A stretch of 20,530 nt of DNA from a virus: positions 1 to 20,530 of the IMG/VR virus record IMGVR_UViG_3300017745_000079. One strand, 5' to 3'. The notes under the pieces are model-generated. The model did no database searches. It was not told where the DNA came from and saw nothing but the letters and a program-made list of their open reading frames with translations. A program made the translations under genes and the position numbers. This document shows positions 7,308-14,793 of the stretch, in pieces (within the stretch, counting starts at the first letter, position 1; every line of letters starts with the position of its first letter).

Positions 7308-7388
7308 ATGAGTACATGGAAACAACCAACTATTACAGAAATCTCTGTAGGTTTAGAAATTAATTCTTATGCTTGTGCTGAAAAGTAA
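7308..7388 (+). CDS. pqqA: PqqA-like PQQ precursor peptide (26 aa)
   Basis: This tiny gene begins one base after the holin stop, with AAGGAA about eight bases before its ATG, and ends just before the terminator. The 26-residue peptide contains WKQPTITEISVGLEINSY (residues 4-21), which fits PqqA precursors: an N-terminal W-x-x-P, a V-G-[LM]-E core and the essential Glu (E17) and Tyr (Y21) separated by three residues. In the known pathway the radical-SAM enzyme PqqE, with chaperone PqqD, joins these two side chains; later enzymes release and oxidise the product to pyrroloquinoline quinone, the cofactor of periplasmic methanol, glucose and related dehydrogenases. Length is in the usual range (about 23-30). 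No pqqB-E genes are present in the window, so the host must supply them. A different crosslinked peptide product is possible. Confidence 0.85.
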   Translation: MSTWKQPTITEISVGLEINSYACAEK

Positions 7389-7405
7389 ATAGTATAAAAC
7401 AAATT

Positions 7406-7448
7406 AAAAAAAATACCCCTAGTTAACTTAATAGCTAGGGGTTTTTTT
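7406..7448. terminator. Bidirectional intrinsic terminator between convergent operons
   Basis: ACCCCTAG (7415-7422) pairs with CTAGGGGT (7435-7442) around a 12-base loop. A T-run at 7442-7448 serves the plus-strand operon ending in pqqA, and an A-run at 7406-7413 gives the U-tract for the minus-strand operon ending in iscU. Confidence 0.9.
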
Positions 7449-7471
7449 ATGTATGCCTATATCACAGTTGG

Positions 7472-7852
7472 CTACTTATTCTTATCCTTATAATCTTTTA
7501 CTGCAGCTTTGATTGCATCTTCAGCAAGAACAGAACAATGAATCTTAACTGGAGGTAAGGCTAGATGCTTTGCTATCTCAGTGTTCTTTATCTTATTAGC
7601 TTCATCTATGTTCTTTCCCTTAACCCACTCAGTTATTAGTGAGCTTGAAGCTATCGCTGACCCACATCCAAATGTTTTAAACTTAGCATCTTGAATAACA
7701 CCTTCATCACCTACCTTAATTTGTAGTTTCATTACATCACCACAGGCAGGAGCACCTACTAATCCAGTGCCTACCTCTGCAGAATCTTTATCCATTGAGC
7801 CTACATTTCTAGGTTTTTCGTAATGGTCTAATAGTTCTTTACTATATGTCAT
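7472..7852 (-). CDS. iscU: Fe-S cluster scaffold protein IscU
   Basis: The start is placed at ATG 7852, overlapping the iscA-like stop as ATGA; the frame extends nine codons further but the family begins with M-x-Y-S. The 126-residue protein agrees with Escherichia coli IscU along its whole length. The cluster ligands are all present: C37 and D39 (APACGD), C63 (GCGSAIASSS), H105 and C106 (KIHCS). The L99-P-P-V-K motif recognised by the HscA chaperone is also intact. IscU receives sulfur from IscS and assembles [2Fe-2S] clusters for transfer. An intact protein with every partner-binding residue suggests it works in the host Isc machinery. By hand count parts of the gene are about 42-50% GC, above most neighbours, consistent with fairly recent capture from a bacterium. 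It is the last gene of the virion operon. Confidence 0.96.
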   Translation of the reverse strand: MTYSKELLDHYEKPRNVGSMDKDSAEVGTGLVGAPACGDVMKLQIKVGDEGVIQDAKFKTFGCGSAIASSSLITEWVKGKNIDEANKIKNTEIAKHLALPPVKIHCSVLAEDAIKAAVKDYKDKNK

Positions 7853-8172
7853 ACTCCAAAACTTTCTCCACATCCACAACTACTTGTTGCATTAGGATTT
7901 TGTAGTTCTAAAAAGCTACCAAATATTTGTTGTTTATATTCAATAGTCATGCCTGTTAAGTATAATAAGCTAGACCTATCAAGCAATAAAGTAAACCCAT
8001 CAAAGTCAACATGCTCATCAGAGTCCTGTATTATATCATCAAATGACCAATCATATTTAAATCCAGCACAGCCACCACCCTTAACTTCAAGACGAACATA
8101 TTTTTTATTGTTGTCGCTAGTTAATTTATTTAAATGGTCTTTAGCTGCCTGTGTTAAATTAATTAAGTTCAT
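7849..8172 (-). CDS. A-type Fe-S carrier (IscA/ErpA/HesB family)
   Basis: This 107-residue protein carries the three cysteines of A-type carriers, C35 (GGGCAGFKY) and C99/C101 (SSCGCGESF), within the standard length for the family. The N-P-N-A-T-S-S-C-G-C-G tail is most like ErpA/IscA rather than a degenerate HesB. A-type carriers accept clusters from the scaffold and deliver [4Fe-4S] or [2Fe-2S] clusters to target enzymes. The gene overlaps iscU by four bases (ATGA), and the upstream 36-codon frame overlaps its own ATG the same way. It has no clear Shine-Dalgarno sequence, which favours translational coupling. Whether it is functionally IscA, SufA or ErpA cannot be told from sequence here. 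Confidence 0.93.
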   Translation of the reverse strand: MNLINLTQAAKDHLNKLTSDNNKKYVRLEVKGGGCAGFKYDWSFDDIIQDSDEHVDFDGFTLLLDRSSLLYLTGMTIEYKQQIFGSFLELQNPNATSSCGCGESFGV

Positions 8173-8279
8173 ATTAGATTTGTTAAATTAAAATATTGTA
8201 AAACATCAATCACTATCTCAAAACAATGTAGACATATTTCAATGACTAAAAGAACTAATGCTATATTAATTTTATCCAT
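8169..8279 (-). CDS. Putative 36-residue single-span membrane peptide
   Basis: A frame too short for usual cut-offs runs from ATG 8279 to TGA 8169-8171. It begins MDKINIALVLLVIEICL and has one hydrophobic stretch (about residues 5-20) with some acidic residues beyond it. Its first 19 bases overlap the end of the 77-residue gene and its stop overlaps the iscA-like ATG as ATGA. It therefore fills an otherwise empty 88-base gap. No strong Shine-Dalgarno sequence is seen, so it would depend on translational coupling. Small membrane peptides of this size in phages can be lysis helpers or regulators, but nothing here identifies the role. It could be a chance frame in AT-rich DNA. Confidence 0.45.
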   Translation of the reverse strand: MDKINIALVLLVIEICLHCFEIVIDVLQYFNLTNLI

Positions 8280-8494
8280 GTGTAAACCATACCTAATGCT
8301 GCACCTACAATAAACAACATCTTGATAGCACCTGAACCTCTAGCTAAATCTGCTCTGAGTCCTGATATAATCTCTGTTTGTTTATTAATTAATTCAAAAG
8401 CAACTTCTAGTTTATTAGCAACCTCTTTGTGTTGCTCTTCATTACGTGCTTCTAATGCAGCTAGTCGTGCTTCTAATGAATCTCTACTGTTCAT
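8261..8494 (-). CDS. Small tail-anchored coiled-coil membrane protein
   Basis: This 77-residue protein has a charged, heptad-like helical region (about residues 5-50, e.g. SLEARLAALEARNEE) followed by one C-terminal membrane span (about 57-75, IKMLFIVGAALGMVYTWI). The layout resembles small phage lysis or membrane-associated proteins such as XhlA-like holin partners, but the family is not certain. Its ATG shares one base with the stop of the 1252-residue gene (TAATG), so coupled translation is likely. With the holin on the other strand, the phage would have two membrane proteins that could act in lysis; an alternative is a role in virion DNA entry through the membrane. Confidence 0.7.
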   Translation of the reverse strand: MNSRDSLEARLAALEARNEEQHKEVANKLEVAFELINKQTEIISGLRADLARGSGAIKMLFIVGAALGMVYTWIKLI

Positions 8495-11400
8495 TATTTT
8501 TCTCCTACTCTTCGTATTGTTTTAAATAATTCTTCATCAATTTTTTGACCTAATAATTTTTTATTTATTTCTCTTATTTTACCTAAAGGAAAAGATACAC
8601 CTTTTTTTTCCAAACCTGTATAAAAATTTTTTAAATCTTGTTGACTAAATTCAGTAGGTATATGTTTATTTTTACTTATTGAATCCATTGTTTGTAAACC
8701 TTTTTTAGGCACTGATATTCTTCGTAATGCTTTTTGTATATTGTTATCACTATAACCTAAATCTTTATAAGCATTAATATACATTCTTAATTCTTGTTCT
8801 AATTTTAGTTTAGTTTTTTCATCTGTTTTTTTAGCTTCAATAAAATCATTATCATTAATTTGATTTAAAGCTAGAGGTGTTTTTTCTCTTATTCTTTTTT
8901 TAATATCAACACTAAATGGTAAATCACCTTTCATAACTCTTGATAATTCTCTACCTTTATTCATATTTTTAAGTCTGTAACCTATGTTATAAGGAACACT
9001 AGAATCAATATCTATTCTTCTTGTTTTAACACCCAACAAAGCACCATAGTCAGCTTCACCTGGAATACCTTTTGTTCTTTCAGAAAATAAAGTATAAGAA
9101 GGATAACCTTTATCAGCTAGTTGTTTATCTTTTGCTGCAAGTTCTAACTCATATTGTTTTCTTTTTCTATAAAAATCAAGACCTGCAGGTGTTAGTGTGT
9201 CTCCTATAAATTTAGTAGCAACTTCACCAAAAGGTTTATCTTCTTTAAGACCTGTTGCTGCATCTAATAAAGCATCTGTAGCTAATGAAGTTCCAATAAA
9301 AGGACCTAATACACTATCAAAAAGTGCATTACCTACTTTAAATAATTCAGGTTGTAATGTTTTATCTATATCTCCTGAAAGAAGTTGTTCACTTATTTTA
9401 GGGTCAAAGAACATTCTATGAGTTGCTTTTGCTGCTGTTTTAGGAAAAGAAAAAGGGTCAAGACTTGCCATTGATAATGTATCATATACTTTCTTTTTAC
9501 CAATTTTCTTTTTATCTAAATATATTTGAGGTGCAAAATATTCCCAATCTGGTCCAATAGTTTTTAATGCCTCTTCTTCTTTATCTGACATACCTAAAAA
9601 CATTTTAGATTGTTCAGATAAATAATCTGCACCTATACCTGCTACAGTCATACCTGCTAATCTTTTAGCTGCTGTTGCACTCAATGTAGCATTACCACTT
9701 AATGCATCTTTAACTGTGTACTTTATTAAATTTTTAGATACTCTTGCAGACTCAGCAGCAAATGTAGCAAAATCACCTATAGGCATATATCTTAAACTTT
9801 TAACAAATGCAGGAGCTATTTTGTAGTTTGGCATTAAGTCTCTTGTTCTTTGAGATGCCATACTTTCAAGAGCATTATCTGCTAAATCAGGAAATGCTTC
9901 TTTTAAATATTTTTTAGTTCCTTCAAAATGCATTATTTTAAATACATCATCTTCAAGTTGGTATACATCAATTACTTTATCTATAGCTTTTTTTGCAGCT
10001 TTGCCTAAAGGTTTTGTTGTATACTTAGATATATTTTGAGGAACTTTTTTATATAAATTATCTATAATATTTTTTTTAACTTCAGGTGTATTTAAAGTTA
10101 TATCTTTTAAATTTTTTCTTATTGTTTCAGATGCAATATCTGTACCAGTTATACCTAAAGATTTATATTTATTAAATTGTTGTGTAAGTTCTTTATTATT
10201 TAATCCATATAATTTATCTACTACAAATTTAGATGCATCAAAAGCACCACCATTAATAGGAGACATACCATTACTTGTCATAAATACTACGTTACCTAAA
10301 ACATTTCTTGCATGAGTAATAGGATTAAATACAGTAACAGCTATTTGTGAACCTGTTTTTAATGGAATCCAAGCATATTTAAAAAAAGAACTACTTGCAG
10401 GATTCATTCCATCTATACCCTCTTGTAAAGTTTTAGCATAACTAGGGTCAATATATAAATCACTTAATGGATTTTTAACTCCATCTTTTCTTACTACTCC
10501 ACCACCAAATACTTTACTTAATCTTTCATCTACTATATTCTCAGCTTTAACAAAAGCATCAGGAACATTAGTTATGTCTTGACCTTTAGCTTTAGCTATA
10601 TTAACTGCAGCTCCACTATTTAACATGTCTTTTTTTAATCCTTCTAAAAAATTAACTTCAGCTTTGTAAGCAGCTAATTTTTTATAAGAGTTTACATAAT
10701 TAAAAGTAGGGTCTTTTATTTCACCTAAAAAAGCCTTAACAGGGTCAGGTATAAGTTGTCTTTTTTTTAATGCTCCTGTTGTACCTTGACCTCCTTTATT
10801 TTTATTAGCAAGGTCAAGTAAAAAATTACCAGTTTCTTCAGGGTTTAAATTTTGAACACTATTTTTTAATGCATTAAATGCCTGTGCAGGTTCTAAACCA
10901 ATATCATCTACTAAATAATTTGTCATTTTTTTTAAGCCTTCATCTTTTATTTGGTCTAGTTTGCCCATTGAAATATTTTTTTTATTTCTTCTAATAGCAT
11001 CTGCCATGTCTTGTAAATATTGAGGGTCTTCAAAAGCCTGATAACTTTTAGTTAAATAAGTATTTAAATTTTTATCTACTGTAGTTGAAAGTTGTCCAGA
11101 TAATCTTTCATTCTTTGTAAAAAATGTTGATAGTCCATCTATATTATTTCTCATTTCAAGAACAATTTCTTTAACATTAGCAGGTATATTTTCTAGTGCA
11201 ACTGCATCACCTTGAAGAGCATCATTAACAAGTTTAACTTGAGCAGGGTCTTTCATTTTATTATCTTTCATTACTTTAGATAATTTTTTTGCATCAAGTG
11301 TTGCTTCTTTAAAAGCATTACTTACTGCTGCATCTGAACTTAAAAATAATTCTTGAGCTTTATTTGTCATACCTCTTGTAGAAGAAAATAATTGTTCAAA

Positions 11401-12252
11401 CTTTCTAGTATATGGTTTTACTGCTTTAAAAGTTTTAACCAAAGCTGATATACCACCAACTGCTGCAACTTCAAAACCTAAATTATTTACAAAGGCATTA
11501 AGTCTTTGTTGCAACCTTGTATCTTCAGGGTTGACACTAAGACCTTCTAATATTTGTGTTGATTCAGGGAATTGTTCTCGTAAGGTATTTACTATATTTT
11601 CTGAAGGGTCTTCAGCTATTGTAGCTGCTGCTCCACCAGTTGTTAGAAAACCTGCTACCTTTGCAGCTTTACGACCTTTAGCACCTAATAGATTTGATGC
11701 TTGTTTTAAACCTGAGTTAAGAAACTTATTACCTTTAGCTAATGTGTGTGCTCCTCTTGTTGCTTTAAGTATACCTGTTGCAGGTACAAAGTAAGAAGCA
11801 ATATTACCTATAGCTCCTTCAGCAGTTCCATATACACCATCACCATGATAAGGGTCAAATAATTCATCTGAAAATTCTTTTATACTTTCAGGTACATATT
11901 CTCCCATTCTATCTGACACAACTGAAAAATTATCTGAAATCTTTTTAGTTAAATTAGGTGCTACATCTGCAGAAAAACTTGCAATGTCTCTACCTGCTTC
12001 ACCAAATGCTCTACCTGCTACTCTTATAGGTGCATCTATAATACCTAAACCAGTTATCTCTGTAGCTTTAGCTTTTTCTTCTTGAGTTAAACCTGAGTAT
12101 TCATTATAAGTTTCTTTAAATTCAATAGGGTCAAAACCTTGTTCTTCAATAAGTTGTTTAGCTTTACTAGAATCTAAAGCTCCCTTGTTTTGCAGGTCTT
12201 CAATTTTTTCTGCAGTTTCTCTGAATGATTGTGAGTCAATACTAATTGCCAT
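8494..12252 (-). CDS. Very large internal virion / DNA-ejection protein (putative)
   Basis: The 1252-residue product is the largest in the window. It is helical, rich in Ala, Lys, Leu and Asp, with several hydrophobic Gly/Ala stretches (for example around residues 70-85 and 200-215) and a segment F-N-P-I-T-H-A-R-N-V-L-G-N at about residues 640-655. To my knowledge that segment recurs in large virion proteins of marine phages. Its place at the end of the structural block, after two Gly/Gln-rich proteins, matches the internal core or ejection proteins of podoviruses (T7 gp14-gp16 in role). No lytic transglycosylase or peptidase motif was recognised. The gene lies four bases after its upstream neighbour and overlaps the 77-residue gene by one base. 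Virion location is inferred from context. Confidence 0.7.
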   Translation of the reverse strand: MAISIDSQSFRETAEKIEDLQNKGALDSSKAKQLIEEQGFDPIEFKETYNEYSGLTQEEKAKATEITGLGIIDAPIRVAGRAFGEAGRDIASFSADVAPNLTKKISDNFSVVSDRMGEYVPESIKEFSDELFDPYHGDGVYGTAEGAIGNIASYFVPATGILKATRGAHTLAKGNKFLNSGLKQASNLLGAKGRKAAKVAGFLTTGGAAATIAEDPSENIVNTLREQFPESTQILEGLSVNPEDTRLQQRLNAFVNNLGFEVAAVGGISALVKTFKAVKPYTRKFEQLFSSTRGMTNKAQELFLSSDAAVSNAFKEATLDAKKLSKVMKDNKMKDPAQVKLVNDALQGDAVALENIPANVKEIVLEMRNNIDGLSTFFTKNERLSGQLSTTVDKNLNTYLTKSYQAFEDPQYLQDMADAIRRNKKNISMGKLDQIKDEGLKKMTNYLVDDIGLEPAQAFNALKNSVQNLNPEETGNFLLDLANKNKGGQGTTGALKKRQLIPDPVKAFLGEIKDPTFNYVNSYKKLAAYKAEVNFLEGLKKDMLNSGAAVNIAKAKGQDITNVPDAFVKAENIVDERLSKVFGGGVVRKDGVKNPLSDLYIDPSYAKTLQEGIDGMNPASSSFFKYAWIPLKTGSQIAVTVFNPITHARNVLGNVVFMTSNGMSPINGGAFDASKFVVDKLYGLNNKELTQQFNKYKSLGITGTDIASETIRKNLKDITLNTPEVKKNIIDNLYKKVPQNISKYTTKPLGKAAKKAIDKVIDVYQLEDDVFKIMHFEGTKKYLKEAFPDLADNALESMASQRTRDLMPNYKIAPAFVKSLRYMPIGDFATFAAESARVSKNLIKYTVKDALSGNATLSATAAKRLAGMTVAGIGADYLSEQSKMFLGMSDKEEEALKTIGPDWEYFAPQIYLDKKKIGKKKVYDTLSMASLDPFSFPKTAAKATHRMFFDPKISEQLLSGDIDKTLQPELFKVGNALFDSVLGPFIGTSLATDALLDAATGLKEDKPFGEVATKFIGDTLTPAGLDFYRKRKQYELELAAKDKQLADKGYPSYTLFSERTKGIPGEADYGALLGVKTRRIDIDSSVPYNIGYRLKNMNKGRELSRVMKGDLPFSVDIKKRIREKTPLALNQINDNDFIEAKKTDEKTKLKLEQELRMYINAYKDLGYSDNNIQKALRRISVPKKGLQTMDSISKNKHIPTEFSQQDLKNFYTGLEKKGVSFPLGKIREINKKLLGQKIDEELFKTIRRVGEK

Positions 12253-12256
12253 AACA

Positions 12257-14401
12257 CTATTCTATCTCATCTAATATTTGTGATACAGTTTTTTGTTCTT
12301 TAGTTGCAGGAACTAAACCACCTTCTTTTAATTTTTCAAGACCACCTATACCTAACAGATTAACTTCATCAATTAATAAATTATTAAATACTGTCTCTTT
12401 ATCTGTTCCTCGTAGTTTACCTTGATTATTTAATTGTTTAAATTTTTCTAATGCATTTTCTGTAGTAATTTTAGTTATATCTGTTATACTTTTTTGACCT
12501 TCAGTTGTTTCTAATAAAGAATTAGCATCTAATGCTAGTTGGTCAGAACCTGATAATTTTCCTTTAACTATATCAGTAATTCTTTTAACATCACCTACAA
12601 TAGATAAACCTAAATCACCTGCTTTTTGAATAGCAGCTTTGTAGTCAGCATCAGTTTTAAGAATCTCAAGAACATCTTTATCAACTACACTTTCAGCAGT
12701 AATTTGTTTTAATGTTTCATCTAATTTTTCTTTTCTGGCTTTTCTATCTACATCTTTAAAGTCTTTAGCAGCTTCTAAAAATCCTGGAGCAGCCTTAGAA
12801 GCAGCAGAACCTACTGCAGCTAATGTACCTCTACTTGGGTCAGCAGCTAATATATCACCACCTAATTGTGCCATATTCATATAAGCCTTAAGTTTAGCTG
12901 CAGATTTATCTTCTTCAATTTGTTTTTGCCTTTCTTCATCACCCATAACTAATTCTAATTCATCTGCTCTTAATGACCTAGCTTTAGCTCTTTGTAATAA
13001 GTTCTCAATTTCTGCACTTGTTATATCTCCATAAGTAAAAGAATCTGGAATATTAAATATTGTTCCACCAGGAGCTTTTTTAACAACACTATTAAGACCC
13101 TTTGTAGATGATACTGAAGTTTTATTTATTAAATCCATTAACATTTTTTTATACATGGTGTTTTCTTTTTTAGATATTTTCTTTGTAGGTGAACCACCAT
13201 CTTTCATAAAACCCATTTTGTTTCTTACTTCTGTAGGAAGTTTAGATAAACCTTCATTGTCTTTAGGAACTTCTTTTAATGTTCCACCATCTTTAAATAA
13301 AGTTTTAGCTGCACCTGCTAAACCTAAAGCACCTGTACCTGCACCAATAAGTTGTTGACCTAATGAAGGTGTAGGTAGAATTGATTGTTGAGTTTGTGTG
13401 GTTGTTGGGTTAAGAGGAAATCCACGAATGATAGATTGATATTGTTGTAGACTTGCTTCAGGATATTGCTGCTGCTCTCTAAACTCTTGGAATCCTAAGT
13501 CTAATGCTTTTTGTGTTTGCTGTCTGTCTTGCTCACCTATACCTGCAAGTGCACCTAGTTCTTTAAATGCAAGACCTTGTTGTTGTGGTACAATGTTAGC
13601 ATACTGTTGACCACCTGCAAGTTGCCTTTGCTTTTGTGATTCAAAGGCTCTCTGTGCTTCTGTAAAGGCAGCTTGTTGACCTCTAGTCTGTATATCACCT
13701 AGCTGTTGTTGTAAGTTTCTATTAGCTTCAGCTTCTAATATAGCTTGTCTTGAACCACCAAATGAACCCTGTGCACCTATAGCTTCTGCAGCTATTTTTT
13801 GTTGCATAGGTTCAGCAGCACGTTGTGCTTCTCTCTTTTCTATATCAACTACATTCTGCATATAAGGAGACATACCACTTGCAATGTCTGAAGCTGTAGC
13901 TGCTCCTGTACCTGCAGCAGTTAAACCTTTAGCTACATCAAAACCTGGTTGCGAAGAACCTACTAATGATTTAATACCTTCTTGAGCAGCTCGTTCTTCA
14001 GTTGTAAAAGGTGCAATACGAGGACCAGGGTATAAAGGATAACCTGCAGCCAGTCTTGATTCTTCCTGTGCTTGTGCTTTAGAAAGTATATCAGTAATAT
14101 AAGGTCTAAGTTCTGGAGGAAACTCTGCTTTTTCCACAACAGTAGATGTAGCAGCAGGAGCTGGTGCAGACCCACCACCTGAACCATACATTTTTAAACC
14201 AGTCTTACTATTAATTGTACCTGAACCACCAACTGATTTTAATAACTTTGCTTCATATGAATTAATATGTGCAAGTTCAGTATCACCATCTTCACCCTGT
14301 GCTGCAATATCACAAGCAAGAGTTTCTAATAACCAAACTTTATATTTAATTGGTAATAGTTTTTGTACTATAAAACTAGAAATACGTTTCAAAACAGACA
14401 T
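12257..14401 (-). CDS. Gln/Ala-rich internal virion or DNA-ejection protein (putative)
   Basis: The start is ATG 14401, because AGGAAAG (14404-14410) lies at ideal spacing upstream; the frame remains open to 14470, but that region overlaps the gene before it and has no such site. The product has 714 residues. Residues 39-69 hold a G-D-T-E-L-A-H motif with GTINSKTGL following, shared with the 416-residue protein. Next is a Pro/Ala linker, then a long Gln-rich helical region with QAILEAEANRNLQQQLG and QQAAFTEAQRAFESQ repeats (about residues 200-300). A Gly-rich hydrophobic stretch and a charged C-terminal half follow. This composition resembles podovirus pilot or ejection proteins. It overlaps the GNAT-like gene by 26 bases. 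Virion function is inferred. Confidence 0.7.
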   Translation of the reverse strand: MSVLKRISSFIVQKLLPIKYKVWLLETLACDIAAQGEDGDTELAHINSYEAKLLKSVGGSGTINSKTGLKMYGSGGGSAPAPAATSTVVEKAEFPPELRPYITDILSKAQAQEESRLAAGYPLYPGPRIAPFTTEERAAQEGIKSLVGSSQPGFDVAKGLTAAGTGAATASDIASGMSPYMQNVVDIEKREAQRAAEPMQQKIAAEAIGAQGSFGGSRQAILEAEANRNLQQQLGDIQTRGQQAAFTEAQRAFESQKQRQLAGGQQYANIVPQQQGLAFKELGALAGIGEQDRQQTQKALDLGFQEFREQQQYPEASLQQYQSIIRGFPLNPTTTQTQQSILPTPSLGQQLIGAGTGALGLAGAAKTLFKDGGTLKEVPKDNEGLSKLPTEVRNKMGFMKDGGSPTKKISKKENTMYKKMLMDLINKTSVSSTKGLNSVVKKAPGGTIFNIPDSFTYGDITSAEIENLLQRAKARSLRADELELVMGDEERQKQIEEDKSAAKLKAYMNMAQLGGDILAADPSRGTLAAVGSAASKAAPGFLEAAKDFKDVDRKARKEKLDETLKQITAESVVDKDVLEILKTDADYKAAIQKAGDLGLSIVGDVKRITDIVKGKLSGSDQLALDANSLLETTEGQKSITDITKITTENALEKFKQLNNQGKLRGTDKETVFNNLLIDEVNLLGIGGLEKLKEGGLVPATKEQKTVSQILDEIE

Positions 14402-14792
14402 AACTTTCCTTATATTTAACATGTTTACTAAAAATTTTTCTCCATCCAGGTCTACCCATAACTTCAACACCAGAGCATCCTTGTTCTTTTGCAGATTCCA
14501 TAATGGTTTTTATACCCATACCTGCCCACTTATTCATATTCTTACCACCACAGAGCACAACAGTCATCATAGTCTTAGCAGGATAGATTGCTTTTTGTGT
14601 AACAATAACTGCTTCAATATCTTTTACTGATTTAAACACAACAAACAATTGCATCATACCAGTCTTTAAAAGATATTTAGTGGTATCTACTGTATGTCTA
14701 CCACCTGAATAACTTACTGCTTTTTTAATTAATGGTTCAATTTGTTTCCAAAAAATGTCAACCCCTACAGGTTGAACAGGGACTACTTTCAT
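14376..14792 (-). CDS. GNAT-like protein within the virion block
   Basis: This 138-residue protein has an N-terminal helical part with IFWKQIEPLIKKA, a central beta-rich part (MMQLFVVFKSV, IEAVIVTQ, KTMMTVVLCGG) and a C-terminal helix-strand part with GCSGVEVMGRPGWRKIF. The W-x-Q-I-x-P-x-I-x-K-A start and the G-R-x-G-W-R-K-I end resemble GNAT-fold proteins found among podovirus structural genes; T7 gp13 has the same length and is also GNAT-like, but its position relative to this gene is only an analogy. No clear acetyl-CoA P-loop (Q/R-x-x-G-x-G/A) is visible, so it may not be an active acetyltransferase. It sits one base after the 416-residue gene and overlaps the next start by 26 bases. Confidence 0.6.
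   Translation of the reverse strand: MKVVPVQPVGVDIFWKQIEPLIKKAVSYSGGRHTVDTTKYLLKTGMMQLFVVFKSVKDIEAVIVTQKAIYPAKTMMTVVLCGGKNMNKWAGMGIKTIMESAKEQGCSGVEVMGRPGWRKIFSKHVKYKESYVCFETYF
14404..14410 (-). promoter_or_regulatory. Ribosome binding site fixing the start of the 714-residue protein
   Basis: AGGAAAG on the minus strand ends two bases before ATG 14401, with its AGGAA core five bases away. The earlier in-frame ATGs at 14422 and 14470 have no comparable site, so the shorter start is preferred. Confidence 0.7.
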
Positions 14793-14793
14793 A

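Noticed and set aside
7853-7879. Nine-codon N-terminal extension of IscU
   Set aside because: The added residues are Trp-rich and unlike the family, and they overlap the conserved Cys tail codons of the A-type carrier in another frame.
7949-8191. 80-codon plus-strand frame over the iscA-like gene
   Set aside because: It is antisense to a conserved Fe-S carrier and is a shadow frame.
13155-13358. 67-codon plus-strand frame in the 714-residue gene
   Set aside because: It is antisense to a gene with a strong ribosome binding site and has low-complexity composition mirroring the real frame.
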